A stretch of DNA of 64,000 nt from Acorus gramineus. Taxonomy: Eukaryota; Streptophyta; Magnoliopsida; Acorales; Acoraceae. Below, in pieces: positions 46,890 through 63,732 of the stretch; positions within the stretch are counted from its first letter, which is position 1; each line of letters starts with the position of its first letter. The stretch covers positions 766,433 through 830,432 of the forward strand of contig JAUJYN010000019.1 in the NCBI GenBank assembly GCA_030737835.1, in the 5' to 3' direction. The notes under the pieces are model-generated. The model was not told the origin of the DNA, searched no databases, and worked only from the letters and a program-made list of their open reading frames with translations. The translations under genes and the position numbers were made by a program.

Positions 46890-47699
46890 GTATAGACGCA
46901 ACTTTATGCAATCATAAACTTTTATCTTTCAAATCAAAAAAATCTTTATAATAGAGGCCACTTTGATGACGTGTCATGTCAATTTTCTCAATTTTAAGAT
47001 CTTGATTGCTTAAGATTTGTACCAAAATCTCTATATCATAGAATCTTTATGAAAATAAGTAATATATATGTAGCCGAATATAAACGCGGAAGCAAACTAA
47101 AATTTGTTTTAAAATTACAGATATGGACATATGCTTTGAATCAATTAATTATAAACCCAAAATAAATATTAATTGATCCCATACTAATGAAGCATAACAG
47201 TTAAACCGTAAATGAAACAAATAAATTTATTTATTTATTTAATCGGCTCTTGAAAAATGCAAAGCTTGATATTAAAGGTATGGGGAACAAATTAAAAAAA
47301 AAAAAAAATTGTCGGTGGGATCAAATATCCAACACACATATGCATGGACCAAATTAAATAAAATTCATCAACGATGGTCATTCCTTTATCTCACAATGAA
47401 TCCGTTTATGTAATTGAATAAATCAAATCATGTATAGATCAGATTCCAATTAAAAATAATAATAATAATAGATGACATCTAATCAAACTATCAAAGTATA
47501 CACGGATCAAATTATCATATGCACATGGATCATCAGTATGCACACGGATCCAATTATATATTTATCCCTTTTTTCTGATCGTTAACCGCACGGACTAACA
47601 CAAAACTTGCAAATCCTTTTGATCCTTAAAAAAAATTATATTGCTTATTTCATGTAGGAAAAATAAAACTTTATCCCTTTCTTCAATGATCATGCATGA
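46890..47699 (-). other. Ty1/copia untranslated leader remnant
   Basis: About 810 bp between the L2 3' LTR and the copia PBS. AT-rich, no open frame of note; corresponds to the 5' leader of the minus-strand copia element. The gag start is not visible and was probably deleted with the 5' part of the L2 element. Confidence 0.6.
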
Positions 47700-47712
47700 G
47701 GCTCTGATACCA
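47700..47712 (-). other. Primer binding site of the copia element
   Basis: GGCTCTGATACCA on +, that is TGGTATCAGAGCC on the minus strand, two bases after the 5' LTR edge at 47715. Confidence 0.92.
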
Positions 47713-47714
47713 CT

Positions 47715-48199
47715 TGTTGGGATTTTAATAAAACCCATAAACCCTAGATCTTATGCAGATCAATGAAGAAAAGTCAATGATATGCGTACATGTCACCGTT
47801 GCTTTTAGGATATGATGGTAGGTCTTCCACCTCCAAGTCCCTTTCTCTTTTTCTCTTTTGTCTTCTTTCACACAATAATGGAATGGGTATGAGAAAGAGA
47901 AATTAGGGTTTGGAGTGGGGACCTCAACCATTTATATAGACAATCCAAATCCCGTCTTTGCCCATCATAAGGACTTGAATTACAAATGAGTCCTTAATAG
48001 GTCTCTATACATAAAAAGTTGAATCTGTACTCATTTAATACACGTGTAATTAAACATGTATAAGAGATGTGTATTTAACCTTATAAAAAATTAAATCACA
48101 ACTGAATATGTATAATCAACACCACTCATTCTTTATTTGACAGTCAACGATGCTTAATAATGTGATCTATGTAGGCCCACCTTAAAGAAATTTCTAACA
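47715..48199 (-). repeat. Ty1/copia 5' LTR
   Basis: 485 bp, TG...CA. Partner of 23430-23906. Confidence 0.9.
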
Positions 48200-48527
48200 G
48201 AGGCCTCCATTGACATAGGTTTATAAATGAGTTTCCCATTTGCTTCAAAATTTAATAAGGATAATATTAACATTTTGAGATAAATCAGTATAACGGAAAC
48301 AAAATAGTCACTCAGATGAAGTTTTTTAACATGAAAATGTCTTCACCATAGTGTAATTAAACCATGTCATGAATAATGTAGATAAACATGACAATTTAAT
48401 CAATTGTTTGTGTTATAAAATCTAAATAGAATTCAATTACCAACAATAATTGTCTTATGTGGGGTCGAGTGATAAACCTTTAAATCATACAAAAAATGAA
48501 AAACTCATATTTACTTCTATTTACTGA
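48200..48527. other. Gene-free stretch between retroelements
   Basis: AT-rich flank between the copia 5' LTR and the next solo LTR; nothing recognisable. Confidence 0.5.
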
Positions 48528-51500
48528 TGTTGTGCCTGTGTTATTTGGAGCTATTTTGATTAAGCTAGTGTCGTTTGAAACCTTATTTTTTCGATCGGAG
48601 TCGCTAAAATTTTTGTTTTAGCTATCTACGTGAGTTTGAGTACTCTGATTGAAAATCTAACTGCACATTATGGGTCCTGGTACCATTTTGTACTACCCAT
48701 TAAAATTTAATCGAATTCCAGTATCGTTTTAAAAAATTATACAATTCTGAATGGTATCCGAGTTTGATCATTACTTGATTGAGATGGAAATTGCTTGCAC
48801 ACGTCTTAAGTGGGGGACCTTGACCAAGTCCTAGGACTTTGTTTGCTAATGTGGTTGGGTTGACAATGTAAACCACACTTAACCACTTTTTGGTCAATTA
48901 AAGCCCCTCCCCCTAATGAAATAACTCTCTCTCCTTCTCAAGCAAAAGAGCCATCTGAGCTCGTCTTTTGTGCTCCCCTTTTGTTGTTCTTGCAAAGAAA
49001 AAGAGGGAGAAGAAGAAGGAAGAGGTGCATGTAGAGGGAGATCAAGAAAGGTTAGTGTGTGCATGTGTTGATGTTGTCTTCCCCCTCTCCTCCTCCCCTA
49101 GCCTCTAAGGTTTCTCCTGATTTTTCCCCTCCCCTTTGATCCAGCTATGAAGAAGAGAAGCAAATGAGGTGGTGGTAGTGGTGGTGGTGGTCGAGGTGGT
49201 TGTGGGTGCGTTCGAGACCCCCCACACCTCCCCCTTTCCCTCCCCCTCTCTTGGTAAGCCTTTCCCTCTTCTTTTCTGGTTTTGTATCACATGTGAGTGT
49301 TGTTGGGAGAGTGTTGTTATGTGTAATTGCTGCTGCACATGAGGTGTTTGTGTTTGGACGGTAGTGGTTTTGTGTTGTAGTAAGGCAGATTTATGTCTTC
49401 TTAAGATCTTTGTCGAACTAGTACCTAGAGACATATTCTAAGGATTATGTCTTCATATGATATGATCATCCATGTGTCTAGATGCTATATATGAAATTTG
49501 GTGTCATAATATTATCTGCGTTTTAAGTTATAACCTGAATTGCATGGACTATCCAGATTCGCGTGGGAATTAACTAGTGTCTGGAAATATTTTATTTTAA
49601 GCATGTAAAGGCTACATCAGGTTATTATGTCTTCATGTCTTATGCTCCCAACATGTCAGAGAACGTGTATAATTTATGTCATAATTTTTGGATGTGTAGT
49701 AGGTGTTGTGGAGATCAAATAATAGGGTTGTTTGCTGCAGATACACCAGTTTTACACGATTGTGTCAATGAGTTATTTATGCATGCCGTAGGGAATATTA
49801 AGAGTTGGTTTTTTAATGAAGTAAGCTTATATATGTGTTAGGTAGCTTCATGTTTGATTTGAGCACCATTGGTTGTAGGGTTTAGAAGTTATGGCATTTT
49901 GTTCATGTGATTGTGTTGCCATGGGAGTGCGTCACGTGCTGCCCGCCCCACCCTGCGCACTGTCCTGCGCTAGGGATCATGTTTATGATTCATTTATTTG
50001 AGTTATGTTTGTCATGTTGTTTATATATATTGTGTTGTGTCTTGCAGATCTCGTAGACCGGACGCTCGACGATCCAAGTATCTGTGAGTGGCTCGATCCA
50101 ACCCTTCGGGAAGCTCTCGATGCATGAAATCGTGCATCCATGGGCATCTTGGCACCCCTAATATGTTAGATATTGCATGCTAGGACTGCATATAGCTCGT
50201 ATATTGTGTAGAACCCCCTATTCTACCTTGTACTTGCCTATGTATTTTATTCTACCATGTTTGCATGCGCCCTACTTATATGGGCATGCATTTCTTTGTA
50301 TTTATATGGATGTCTAGAATATAGTATGCTTTAAGTAGTCTTGTAATACTACCCCCCCATATTAGTAATATCTAGCATAATTTAAGACTGAGTTAATAAC
50401 CGAGTGCATACTTAATATTCCCTGGTCATAAGACTTGAGGGCGTGGTATAGTTGTTGCACCATCTTATTGGAGCAAAGCTATGACCAGCTTTCGGAGATG
50501 ATGAGGCTTTCCCTCTCTCTCGCCCTCACTCTTTGCGCAAACTGAGTAAGTAGATGTGGTTCTTACTTGACTCAAGTTTGCTTGAGATTATTAGCATGCG
50601 CCTGTTGATGCGCGAGATCGCGCTTAACCCTTCCCTTTTAAGTTGGTAATATCCAACGCATGTTAGGTTGTACCTTGTGTGTTTACACGATTAATGCCCT
50701 TGTATGCATGTGTAGTTAGACCATTTTTTGTATGTATGTTGCATGATATGTTGTTTATAATGTGTATTCATGTTAGGAGGACCCCTATAGTCAATTATTA
50801 TGTTAACGCACATGTTGGACTAATTGGGCCTATCTATGATAGGCGTGGGTGTGACCCGCTGTCGGGTTGTACCTTATTAATTAAAGCGCAAGCGATGTAA
50901 TTGCCACCCTGCATCTGTGTGATGAACTTGACTAGAATTCAAGGGAATTTGTTGTTGTACTGGTGCTTCAAACAGGTGGTTATGATGTTTAAGCTAGGCT
51001 TACCCGTGCTAGGCGCGTGTGTGAACCGCCTATCAGGTCATGCCTTGGGCTTATTTTTGGTGCGAGAGCCGAGGTAACTCTCTGCGTCTGAGCGACGCAT
51101 CTGTGTGAGAGTTTAAGTATATTCAATATCATCGATATGTGATTATCGAGAGTAGTTATTTTTTCAATGGGTTCGCATCGCGAACATGGAGTGTTTCCTC
51201 CCAATATCGTCTGTGTTGAAGCTGCCCGACGTTGTAACTGTCCAGATAGAGGGCCCCCACCTGTACTGATCATGGGAGTATACTAGGTAGAGGCTACCCG
51301 GGAGAGGGCTACCGGATGACGAAGGGTGTAGAGCCGTTGGTTTTCCCTTAGGGGTGAGGGTGAGTTGAAGTCACATAGTCACGTGACCCCTTTTACCTGT
51401 CAAGTATACTCTGGGTAAGTTATGCCTAACGCTTTGACGTATCGTAGTGACATCTCTACCTCGTAACAGAGGGACTGGTTGTATTATGTTATCCAGTAAC

Positions 51501-52109
51501 ACCAGATGTTATGCCATTGTTTCTCTCCAAGAGTTCCAAGAGTCTCCCTCTGGGAGTGATGGTGAGGTTGGTTGCGCCGCCGCGTGACCTTGTTATCCAT
51601 TGGGTTTTCACCCATGTTTTTCCTTGGCAGGAATTTGCCTTAGTATTGAATTGTTGTGTAGGTTCTTGGCTTCTTGCCACTCACTAAGCTTGTAGCTCAC
51701 CCCTCGCGTACTATCTCTTCCACAGGGGCAGTGTTGGGCATGGAGCTGGAGCTTCCCTATGGCGTGATCTTGAGTGCATGGAGCGTCCCGTCTGGCGGTT
51801 GGCGAATGCGAGGCTGTCAGTAGTCCTAGTGTCATTGATGTATCGTTAATAGTGAGTGTTGTACTGGTTGTATTTTATTTAGACTAGACTTGACTCTCAT
51901 AGAATAGTGATTGTGTATTCGGGTCTGTAATAATATTTTGGTTTACAGACATAGTTGGCATTTTATGCTTCCGCTTTTCAGTTAGCTATCATTTATCTTT
52001 GCCTTGTTACCTTGTATGTTGTTGTTAGAGTCTTTGTTGACCTCAGGTATGGATAACTGATATTATATATATTACCACGTCTTAGGGACGGTCGCCCTGG
52101 GGTGTGACA
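48528..52109 (+). mobile_element. Solo LTR, family L3
   Basis: Starts TGTTGTGCCTGTGTTATTTG then GAGCTATTTTGATTAAGC and ends GGGGTGTGACA; 3582 bp. Flanks ACTGA (48523-48527) and ACTCA (52110-52114) match at four of five positions. It matches the L3 copy at 1442-7271 along the body, for example the stretch with GAGGGCGTGGT and CATCATCTC-type phrases near 50430-50520 versus 5220-5290. It lacks the CpG island; in its place the candidate intron 2 (about 49254-50047, ending CTTGCAG then ATCTCG) is AT-rich. More diverged than other copies, hence probably older. Confidence 0.82.
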
Positions 52110-53023
52110 ACTCATATTTATTAAGAAAATGAGTTTCTCCAAAACTAATTACATTTCTATTACTCGGTATTCCTCATGATATCATTAGTAGATGTCACAC
52201 CAAATGTTCAAACACTAACAAAATTTACATGAGCATATTTAGAACTTACTCTATTGCAGAAGATGGCATGTTATTCTCCTCATATAGAGTGATAAAATTG
52301 TGGATGAAAGATGAACCTCATATAATTGCTTGATAACGACCAATGAAGGTTTTAGGAATCTAAACAAAGGCCAATCATTTGACGAAATGACTAACATGTC
52401 CAATTGGAATAAAACACATGTGCATCACAATGTTTAATGGGTCAGTATATATTTACAAAAAAACATGACGGGAGTTGTAGATGCAACTACACACATGACT
52501 AGGCATATTTATTTTTCATAACATTATCCTCTCCACAGTTACATTGTTAGATCTATCATAGATCACATCAGCCATCACAACGGATTTGGATATTTTCTTG
52601 TTTTTTCATGCTTGTATTTTGTTTGATTTTTATTATGGATCACCACATTATCATAGTTAAAATTAAATGGTTATTAATATAATAAATCATGAATGTGACA
52701 ATGTCAGAAGAATGGATATCTTTCATTTGATAAATTTAAGACTATCTAATTGATTCAAACACAAAACAATCCCTAAAAAAAAGCATAGATCTTCTACTTA
52801 TGTTTCTTGTACTTGTATCTTACTTGGCTCATGTGAGGTCGTCACATTATCGCGCATAACATCATGGATTTATAAGCGGATCAAGTGAAAATAGATTTTT
52901 TTCGTTCACATGCATTTGCAACCGTCTGATTTTAAATGTGGTTATGTGACAATACCACAATGAAAATTAAGAAAATTTCAAGCATATAAAAACAAGTAGA
53001 GGATCCCAATCTGTATCACAACT
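52110..53023. other. Gene-free stretch upstream of MCM4
   Basis: AT-rich intergenic DNA; I see no coding or repeat structure apart from the 5-bp flank of the preceding solo LTR. Confidence 0.5.
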
Positions 53024-53584
53024 AGAGCTGCAACTCGAGCGGGTTGGGTTCAGGTTGACTCCAATCTGAATCGAACTCAAATTTCAAATTCTATAACTCT
53101 AACCTGACCTAATCTAATTTTCAACCCGGTTACTCTAACCCAAACTCAACTGAAGTAAGAAAAACCAACCCAATCCAACCCGAAGAACCCGATTTTCTAG
53201 CATATCAAATTCCTAGAACATGTTCAATGATGATAACCTATAAAAATTATGATGATAATATTTAAAAACTAAATCAATAATTCAAATTAATGCGAAAAAA
53301 ATATAAAACAATCAAATCCAACATACTAAAAAATAAAAACAACTTCACATGCTTTGACAAGACATTTTTAAGAATTATTGATCAGTCTTGATCATGTCAG
53401 ATTTATTATTATTTATGGATTCGGGTGGGATAAGATTGTATGTGATATTAATCCGAACTCAACTTGATTTTTTAATTTAACCTGAACATGTAGCTAATTT
53501 TTACAAATTATAATTCAACCTATGTAAAAATCGGATTCAATCCATCCAGCACGGTTTGCTCTAACCCAAGTTGCAGGCAGCCCT
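53024..53584. mobile_element. hAT-like non-autonomous element in the MCM4 promoter
   Basis: Left end AGAGCTGCAACTCGAGCGGG and right end (inverted) AGGGCTGCCTGCAACTTGGG form imperfect terminal inverted repeats. Flanks TCACAACT (53016-53023) and GCACAACG (53585-53592) share CACAAC, an 8-bp duplication with changed ends. 561 bp, rich in AACCC/GGGTT near both ends and AT-rich inside, without coding capacity. The hAT assignment rests on end type and duplication length. Confidence 0.55.
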
Positions 53585-53608
53585 GCACAACGCCTCTCCC
53601 CCGTTTTG

Positions 53609-53616
53609 GCGGGAAA
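53609..53616 (-). promoter_or_regulatory. E2F-binding motif 1
   Basis: GCGGGAAA, the complement of TTTCCCGC, which fits the E2F consensus TTTSSCGC exactly. It lies 143 bp upstream of the MCM4 ATG. Confidence 0.75.
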
Positions 53617-53626
53617 ACAACCCTTA

Positions 53627-53634
53627 TTTCCCGC
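53627..53634 (+). promoter_or_regulatory. E2F-binding motif 2
   Basis: TTTCCCGC, exact consensus, inside TTTCCCGCCAAAA, 125 bp upstream of the ATG and facing motif 1. Confidence 0.75.
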
Positions 53635-53674
53635 CAAAAAAAACACCCACCCAACCTGGTCCAGAGCTCAACCC

Positions 53675-53682
53675 TTTCCCGC
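53675..53682 (+). promoter_or_regulatory. E2F-binding motif 3
   Basis: TTTCCCGC, exact consensus, inside CTTTCCCGCCCAAA, 77 bp upstream of the ATG. Could be within the 5' leader depending on the start site. Confidence 0.7.
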
Positions 53683-53758
53683 CCAAAAAAATCACTCCCA
53701 CCCAACCAGAGAAGAAACCACACCGCTTCGTAAGGCCAAAAAAAAAAACGCACGCAAA

Positions 53759-59604
<5,846 letters not shown>

Positions 59605-60693
59605 GTGCAAAGTTTCGATATCTTCGATCTTTGATGCTGTTACAGTGGGTGCCTCATTGTATAAAAACAGGAAAGTTAACCACATGAAAGATGGCTTCTG
59701 GTTTGTCAATTTCCCTGAGTGCAAATTAGCCTTAGAAACCAATCCCATATCATTTGATATGCTCATTAGATTTGCTTAAATGTGTGGTATTTATTTGGGA
59801 AGGCAGCAAAGGTACAGGTCCCTCCTTTTATGATATGCTTGTTTGAGCTTCATTCCAAGGTGCAACCATTGTGTGAATTGAGTTATAGATTCAATGTTTC
59901 TACAAGATGCTTTTGTAATGTTTATGGATACATGGCTTGATGTATGAATTCTGGGAAAATGGCACATTTAACCCGTGAAGTATATAATTAGCTAGTACAT
60001 TCTTTTATTAAAAAATGAAACGTATGCATTTTTACGTGTTTCATAATGGAGTATATATTGGAAGTAGGATTGGTGCGCCGAGCAGGATCGTCTCGTGACG
60101 TGTCGGCTAATAACTTCATATAATGTTACTTGCTCATTGGTTTTTGTCTTACATGTTTGAGTTTTTTTATTTTAAGAGGGATTTCCTCTCGTCGAGGTTG
60201 AATGATTCACTGGTGATTTGAAAAGAATAAAAGATTAATTAGATTATTATGTTTAAAATTTTATATTATGAGAAATATTATGTTAAGGATATTTTTGTTA
60301 TTTTTATTTCTTAATTAAGAATTAACTATAGTTAAGTTTCAATTTAGTAAAAAAATGATAAAAGAGGGTCACATATTTTTATTAAGAAAAATTATAATAG
60401 CATAAAAATAAATTTCATTTTTAATCATATAAAAATAAATAACATTTTTTATGGTAAAAAAAAAAAACCCTTGTTAGTTCTATTTTACATGCATAAATAT
60501 TGTTTTGAATGGTTGAACAATTAAAATAATAAATTGATTATTTGAAATATAATTAAACTATTAATATATCATTAGTTATAGGAATAAGGCTTTAAATCCA
60601 CCGTAGATTCGAAAACGACCTATTCACCTTTTCTCTAGGCTGTATTGTATTGAAGCAAAAAAATACATGCTTTAATTGACATGCCCATACATG
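59605..60693. other. MCM4 3' flank and gene-free AT-rich stretch
   Basis: The first about 350 bp probably include the MCM4 3' UTR (no exact AATAAA; TTGTAATGTTTATGG near 59912 is a plausible 3'-end region). At 60033-60060 TTACGTGTTTCATAAT and ATATATTG repeat a phrase in MCM4 intron 2 (54661-54692). The rest is AT-rich with nothing recognisable. Confidence 0.5.
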
Positions 60694-61860
60694 TAGGGGT
60701 GCAACTTTGGTTTGGTTAAATCGAATCCGAATCGATCCAAACCGATTTTTTTGTTTTGTTTGAGTCAACAGTTTTTTTGTTTAGTTTAGGTATGGATTGA
60801 AAAATTAGTGAATCGATTTAATTTGACTTGGGTTTGATTTCACTTAAAGAAAAACCGAAAAAATTGAATCGAACCTGATTAAATTAAAAAATTATTATTT
60901 ATATTAAATATATACATTAAACCATTCTTTTCATATTAAAAATTCTAATCTATAGATTTTACCAAACTAACTAATCTATAGATTTTACACCATCCCCTCT
61001 TGACACTATAGATTTTTGTTACTCTATTATATTTCTTTTGTTTGGTAAATGCTTTTTGTATTGGGATTTTTAGTTTTAAGTCTCTATAAACATACATATT
61101 TAGGGATAGGTCCCTCACTTTTTGATATTTTTTTTTAGTCTCTATATTCAACCGCCTATTTAATTTTTAGTCCCTCCGTGAAACGTTTGTCCATACACCG
61201 TTAATCTGTGAAATATGATTTTATTTTTTAGTCTCTATAAACTATGTTATTTATTTTTAAGTCCTGTAAACTATGTTATTTAGTGATTGGTCCCTGTAAA
61301 ATATAAAGAATGGAGGGACTAATCACTAAATAACATAGTTTACAGGGACTTAAAAATAAATCATATTTCACAAATTAACGGTGTATGGACGGACGTTTGA
61401 CGGAGGGACTAAAAACCAAATAGGCGGTTGAATATGGGGACTAAAAAAGAAATATCAAGAAGTGAGGGACCTATCCCTAAATATGCATGTTTACAGGGAC
61501 TTAAAAATAAAAATCCCTTTGTATTAATAGAGGACCAATGTACAATGCTGAAGTCAGCCCAAAAAACTGAACTGAAGAAGGAAAGAAAACTAAACTTGGT
61601 CAAGCAGAGAAAAACCCCCACAAATTAAGTGACTAACCAATTTTTTGGTGTGTGAACCAATTTTTTTTTAGTGAAATAGTCTTTTAATTTTGAATTGCTT
61701 CGGTTTATTTCAGTTTAAACAAATTACTTCGATTCGGTTTATAGTTTTTCTACTTCGATTTTAACTTCAGTTCAGTTCGGTTTTGATCTGGATATATTAG
61801 TAGTTTGGTTCAATATAATTTCACAATAAGCCAAATCAAATCGATCGATTTGTACCCCTA
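60694..61860. mobile_element. hAT-like element with nested MITE
   Basis: Left end TAGGGGTGCAACTTTGG, right end (inverted) TAGGGGTACAAATCGATCG. Flanks CATACATG and GTTACGTG agree at five of eight positions (TAC.TG core). The interior has purine-rich GAATCGA and CGGTTT repeats typical of such elements near both ends, no coding capacity, and is interrupted at 61063-61517 by a MITE. Confidence 0.55.
61063..61517. mobile_element. MITE with long inverted arms, TSD TTTGTATT
   Basis: A perfect 8-bp duplication TTTGTATT (61055-61062 and 61518-61525) flanks 455 bp whose two arms are nearly complete inverted repeats: GGGATTTTTAGTTTTAAGTC at the left and the inverse of GGGATTTTTATTTTTAAGTC at the right, continuing through CTAAATATGCATG and GGGACCTATCCC-type blocks. 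A fold-back structure over most of its length is expected. Related to 21752-22012. Confidence 0.85.
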
Positions 61861-61892
61861 GTTACGTGAAACAAAAATTAAATTGAAAATGC

Positions 61893-62162
61893 TGTGAATA
61901 TAGTGGATAACCACCACTCCTCCAAGCCATAACCTCCCCCACTCTTCTAGTTCATAACACTCACCATTATTGCCCCCACTATCTCCTCCTTCACCTCTAT
62001 AGACTTGTAACTTCCTACATTTGGGATTCCTCTATGCACCGCTATAAATAGAGGAGTTTCTCATGTATTCCAAAACCAACAATTGAAGAATAAACACCTC
62101 TCTACTTCTCTATTTGCTTGTGTATTTTATTTATATATTTATATTCTACTTAGTTCATAATA
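61893..62162 (+). repeat. Ty1/copia 5' LTR (second element)
   Basis: Starts TGTGAATATAGTGGATAACC and ends near TTCATAATA, directly before CGTTATCAGCACGAG, a primer-binding-region motif known from plant copia elements of the small-LTR type. A TATA box CTATAAATAG is at 62042-62051 and an AATAAA at 62090-62095. About 270 bp; the 3' partner is outside the window. Confidence 0.65.
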
Positions 62163-63732
62163 CGTTATCAGCACGAGAAGCTCTTTGTTAAAGAGAAAGG
62201 TTTGTATTCGGTGGATTGTTAATGATCTACATCAAAAATATTCTCTCATGCCTTTACATCCATATTGAATTCATTGTTGTTATAAGCATGGCGTGTTATT
62301 CCATAATTTAGATATATTATGTTGGTTTATTATATTCATGAATTATTCTATTAGCGTGAGTAGAACCCATGATTTTATTATATTCACATCATGCCTTATT
62401 TGAAAAACACCCATACTATTTTGGCAGCACCATGATTCCTTATTGTATTTTTTTTTTTATTAATGAAAATTAAAAGTTTTTAAAAGTTTTTTTTTAATAT
62501 GTGGCATAAATATCTTCTTAATTAGTTTATTTATTCAATATATATAGTGTTTCGGTTACTATACTGTGGTTACAATATCGCGACATTCTATGCCATATAT
62601 AAAATAAAATTAAAAAAAAAATCATATTAGTCTCACTCTGTTCCATATTCATATATATGTGAAATAAATAAATAAATAAATAAATAAAGAGATGATTAAA
62701 ATTTGTAGCTTAAATTTTTTTATGTTTGACTATATATGGAATTATTTTTTCATGTTTCACTTATTTCTTAGATTTGTGCTAACATCAGTCCTTATTCCTT
62801 GTATCAATTAATTTGATATTTATATTTGATTTGAGATTCATTTTAATGTTACAATGTCATGTGTCCTTATAGGATCATAGTAAAATTGTATTTACATGGA
62901 TCCCTGAAGAACCATGTAGAAGTTATGAATAATGTGTCCCAATAAGACCATGTCAAATTTTATTCTATCCCTGAAGGACTACAAAAATTATTACATGGAT
63001 CCTTGGAGGATCATGTGAAAGATATAATTAGAATGTGTCCTTGAAGGACCGTATAATTTTTATCCCTGAAGGATATATATACACAAATCATGATTGCTTG
63101 TGATCAAACAAAAGTTATATGATATATTTTTCGAGTCCTTGAAAGAACAAATAATAATAATAAAAAAATATCCATGTATCCCAGCAGGAACATGTAAATT
63201 ATAATTAGATTTCTCCATTATCATTATAATGAAGAGGATTTAAAGACTAATACCTCATTGATAAAGGTCCACCGGTCATTATGCCTCAAATATGCTCTAG
63301 TTGTAGCAATATTGAGAGCATCAATTTTATATATTCTCGTTGCCGAACAACGATTTTTTTTAAAAATATCATGTAACTCAACTCAATGGCATAACATCAT
63401 TACCCAAAGTAAATGCATTTTATTTTATATTCACCATGGAAGTTGTGGTCATGAATGATGAGATCATGATTTATATAGTTGAAAGTACAACAATCATAAA
63501 GGTTGTAAAATATCTCAAATCACTAGAAATGATTTGCTATTAAACTAAAGCATAATTGAAGGGAAAAGGATTGCAGAACAAACCCTTAAAACAAGGAAAA
63601 TGATTGTTATTTATTTGGTGTTTAAAAATATGGTCACGTACCTGATGTACGATCAGACTTTTATAATTTTTATAATTATAATTTTTCTTATTTTTATATT
63701 TATCTTATTTATTTCATTTTTTTTTTACAAGA
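62163..63732 (+). other. Ty1/copia leader and decayed gag region
   Basis: AT-rich, without a long open frame. A WSRT-stop-CT reading near 63620-63650 resembles the GHWSRTCRT end of a copia zinc knuckle, which fits the protease following at 63733. Degenerate short repeats lie at 62885-63190. Confidence 0.45.
62885..63190 (+). repeat. Degenerate repeats of TCCCTGAAGGA
   Basis: About eight copies of TCC(C/T)TGAAGGA or close variants (CCTGAAGAACC, CCTGAAGGACT, CCTTGGAGGATC, CCTTGAAGGACC, CCTGAAGGATAT, CCTTGAAAGAAC) often preceded by ACATGGAT and followed by CATGT, at irregular spacing of about 30-55 bp. Each is a near-palindrome. Confidence 0.55.

Larger units (their letters stand above)
23430..48199 (-). 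mobile_element. Ty1/copia element, minus strand, split by two nested gypsy elements
   Basis: Two similar LTRs bound it: 23430-23906 (3') and 47715-48199 (5'), both reading TGTTGGGATTTTAATAAAAC at the left and TTTCTAACA at the right on +. A PBS for initiator tRNA-Met follows the 5' LTR, and a purine-rich AAGTGGGAGAT precedes the 3' LTR (minus strand). The internal order zinc knuckle, protease, integrase, reverse transcriptase, RNase H is that of Ty1/copia. The interior is cut at 25612-35157 and 37338-46889 by gypsy elements; own sequence is about 5.7 kb. Flanks GACGA and GAGGC are not a clean 5-bp duplication. Most of gag is missing, lost beside the second insertion. Confidence 0.85.
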
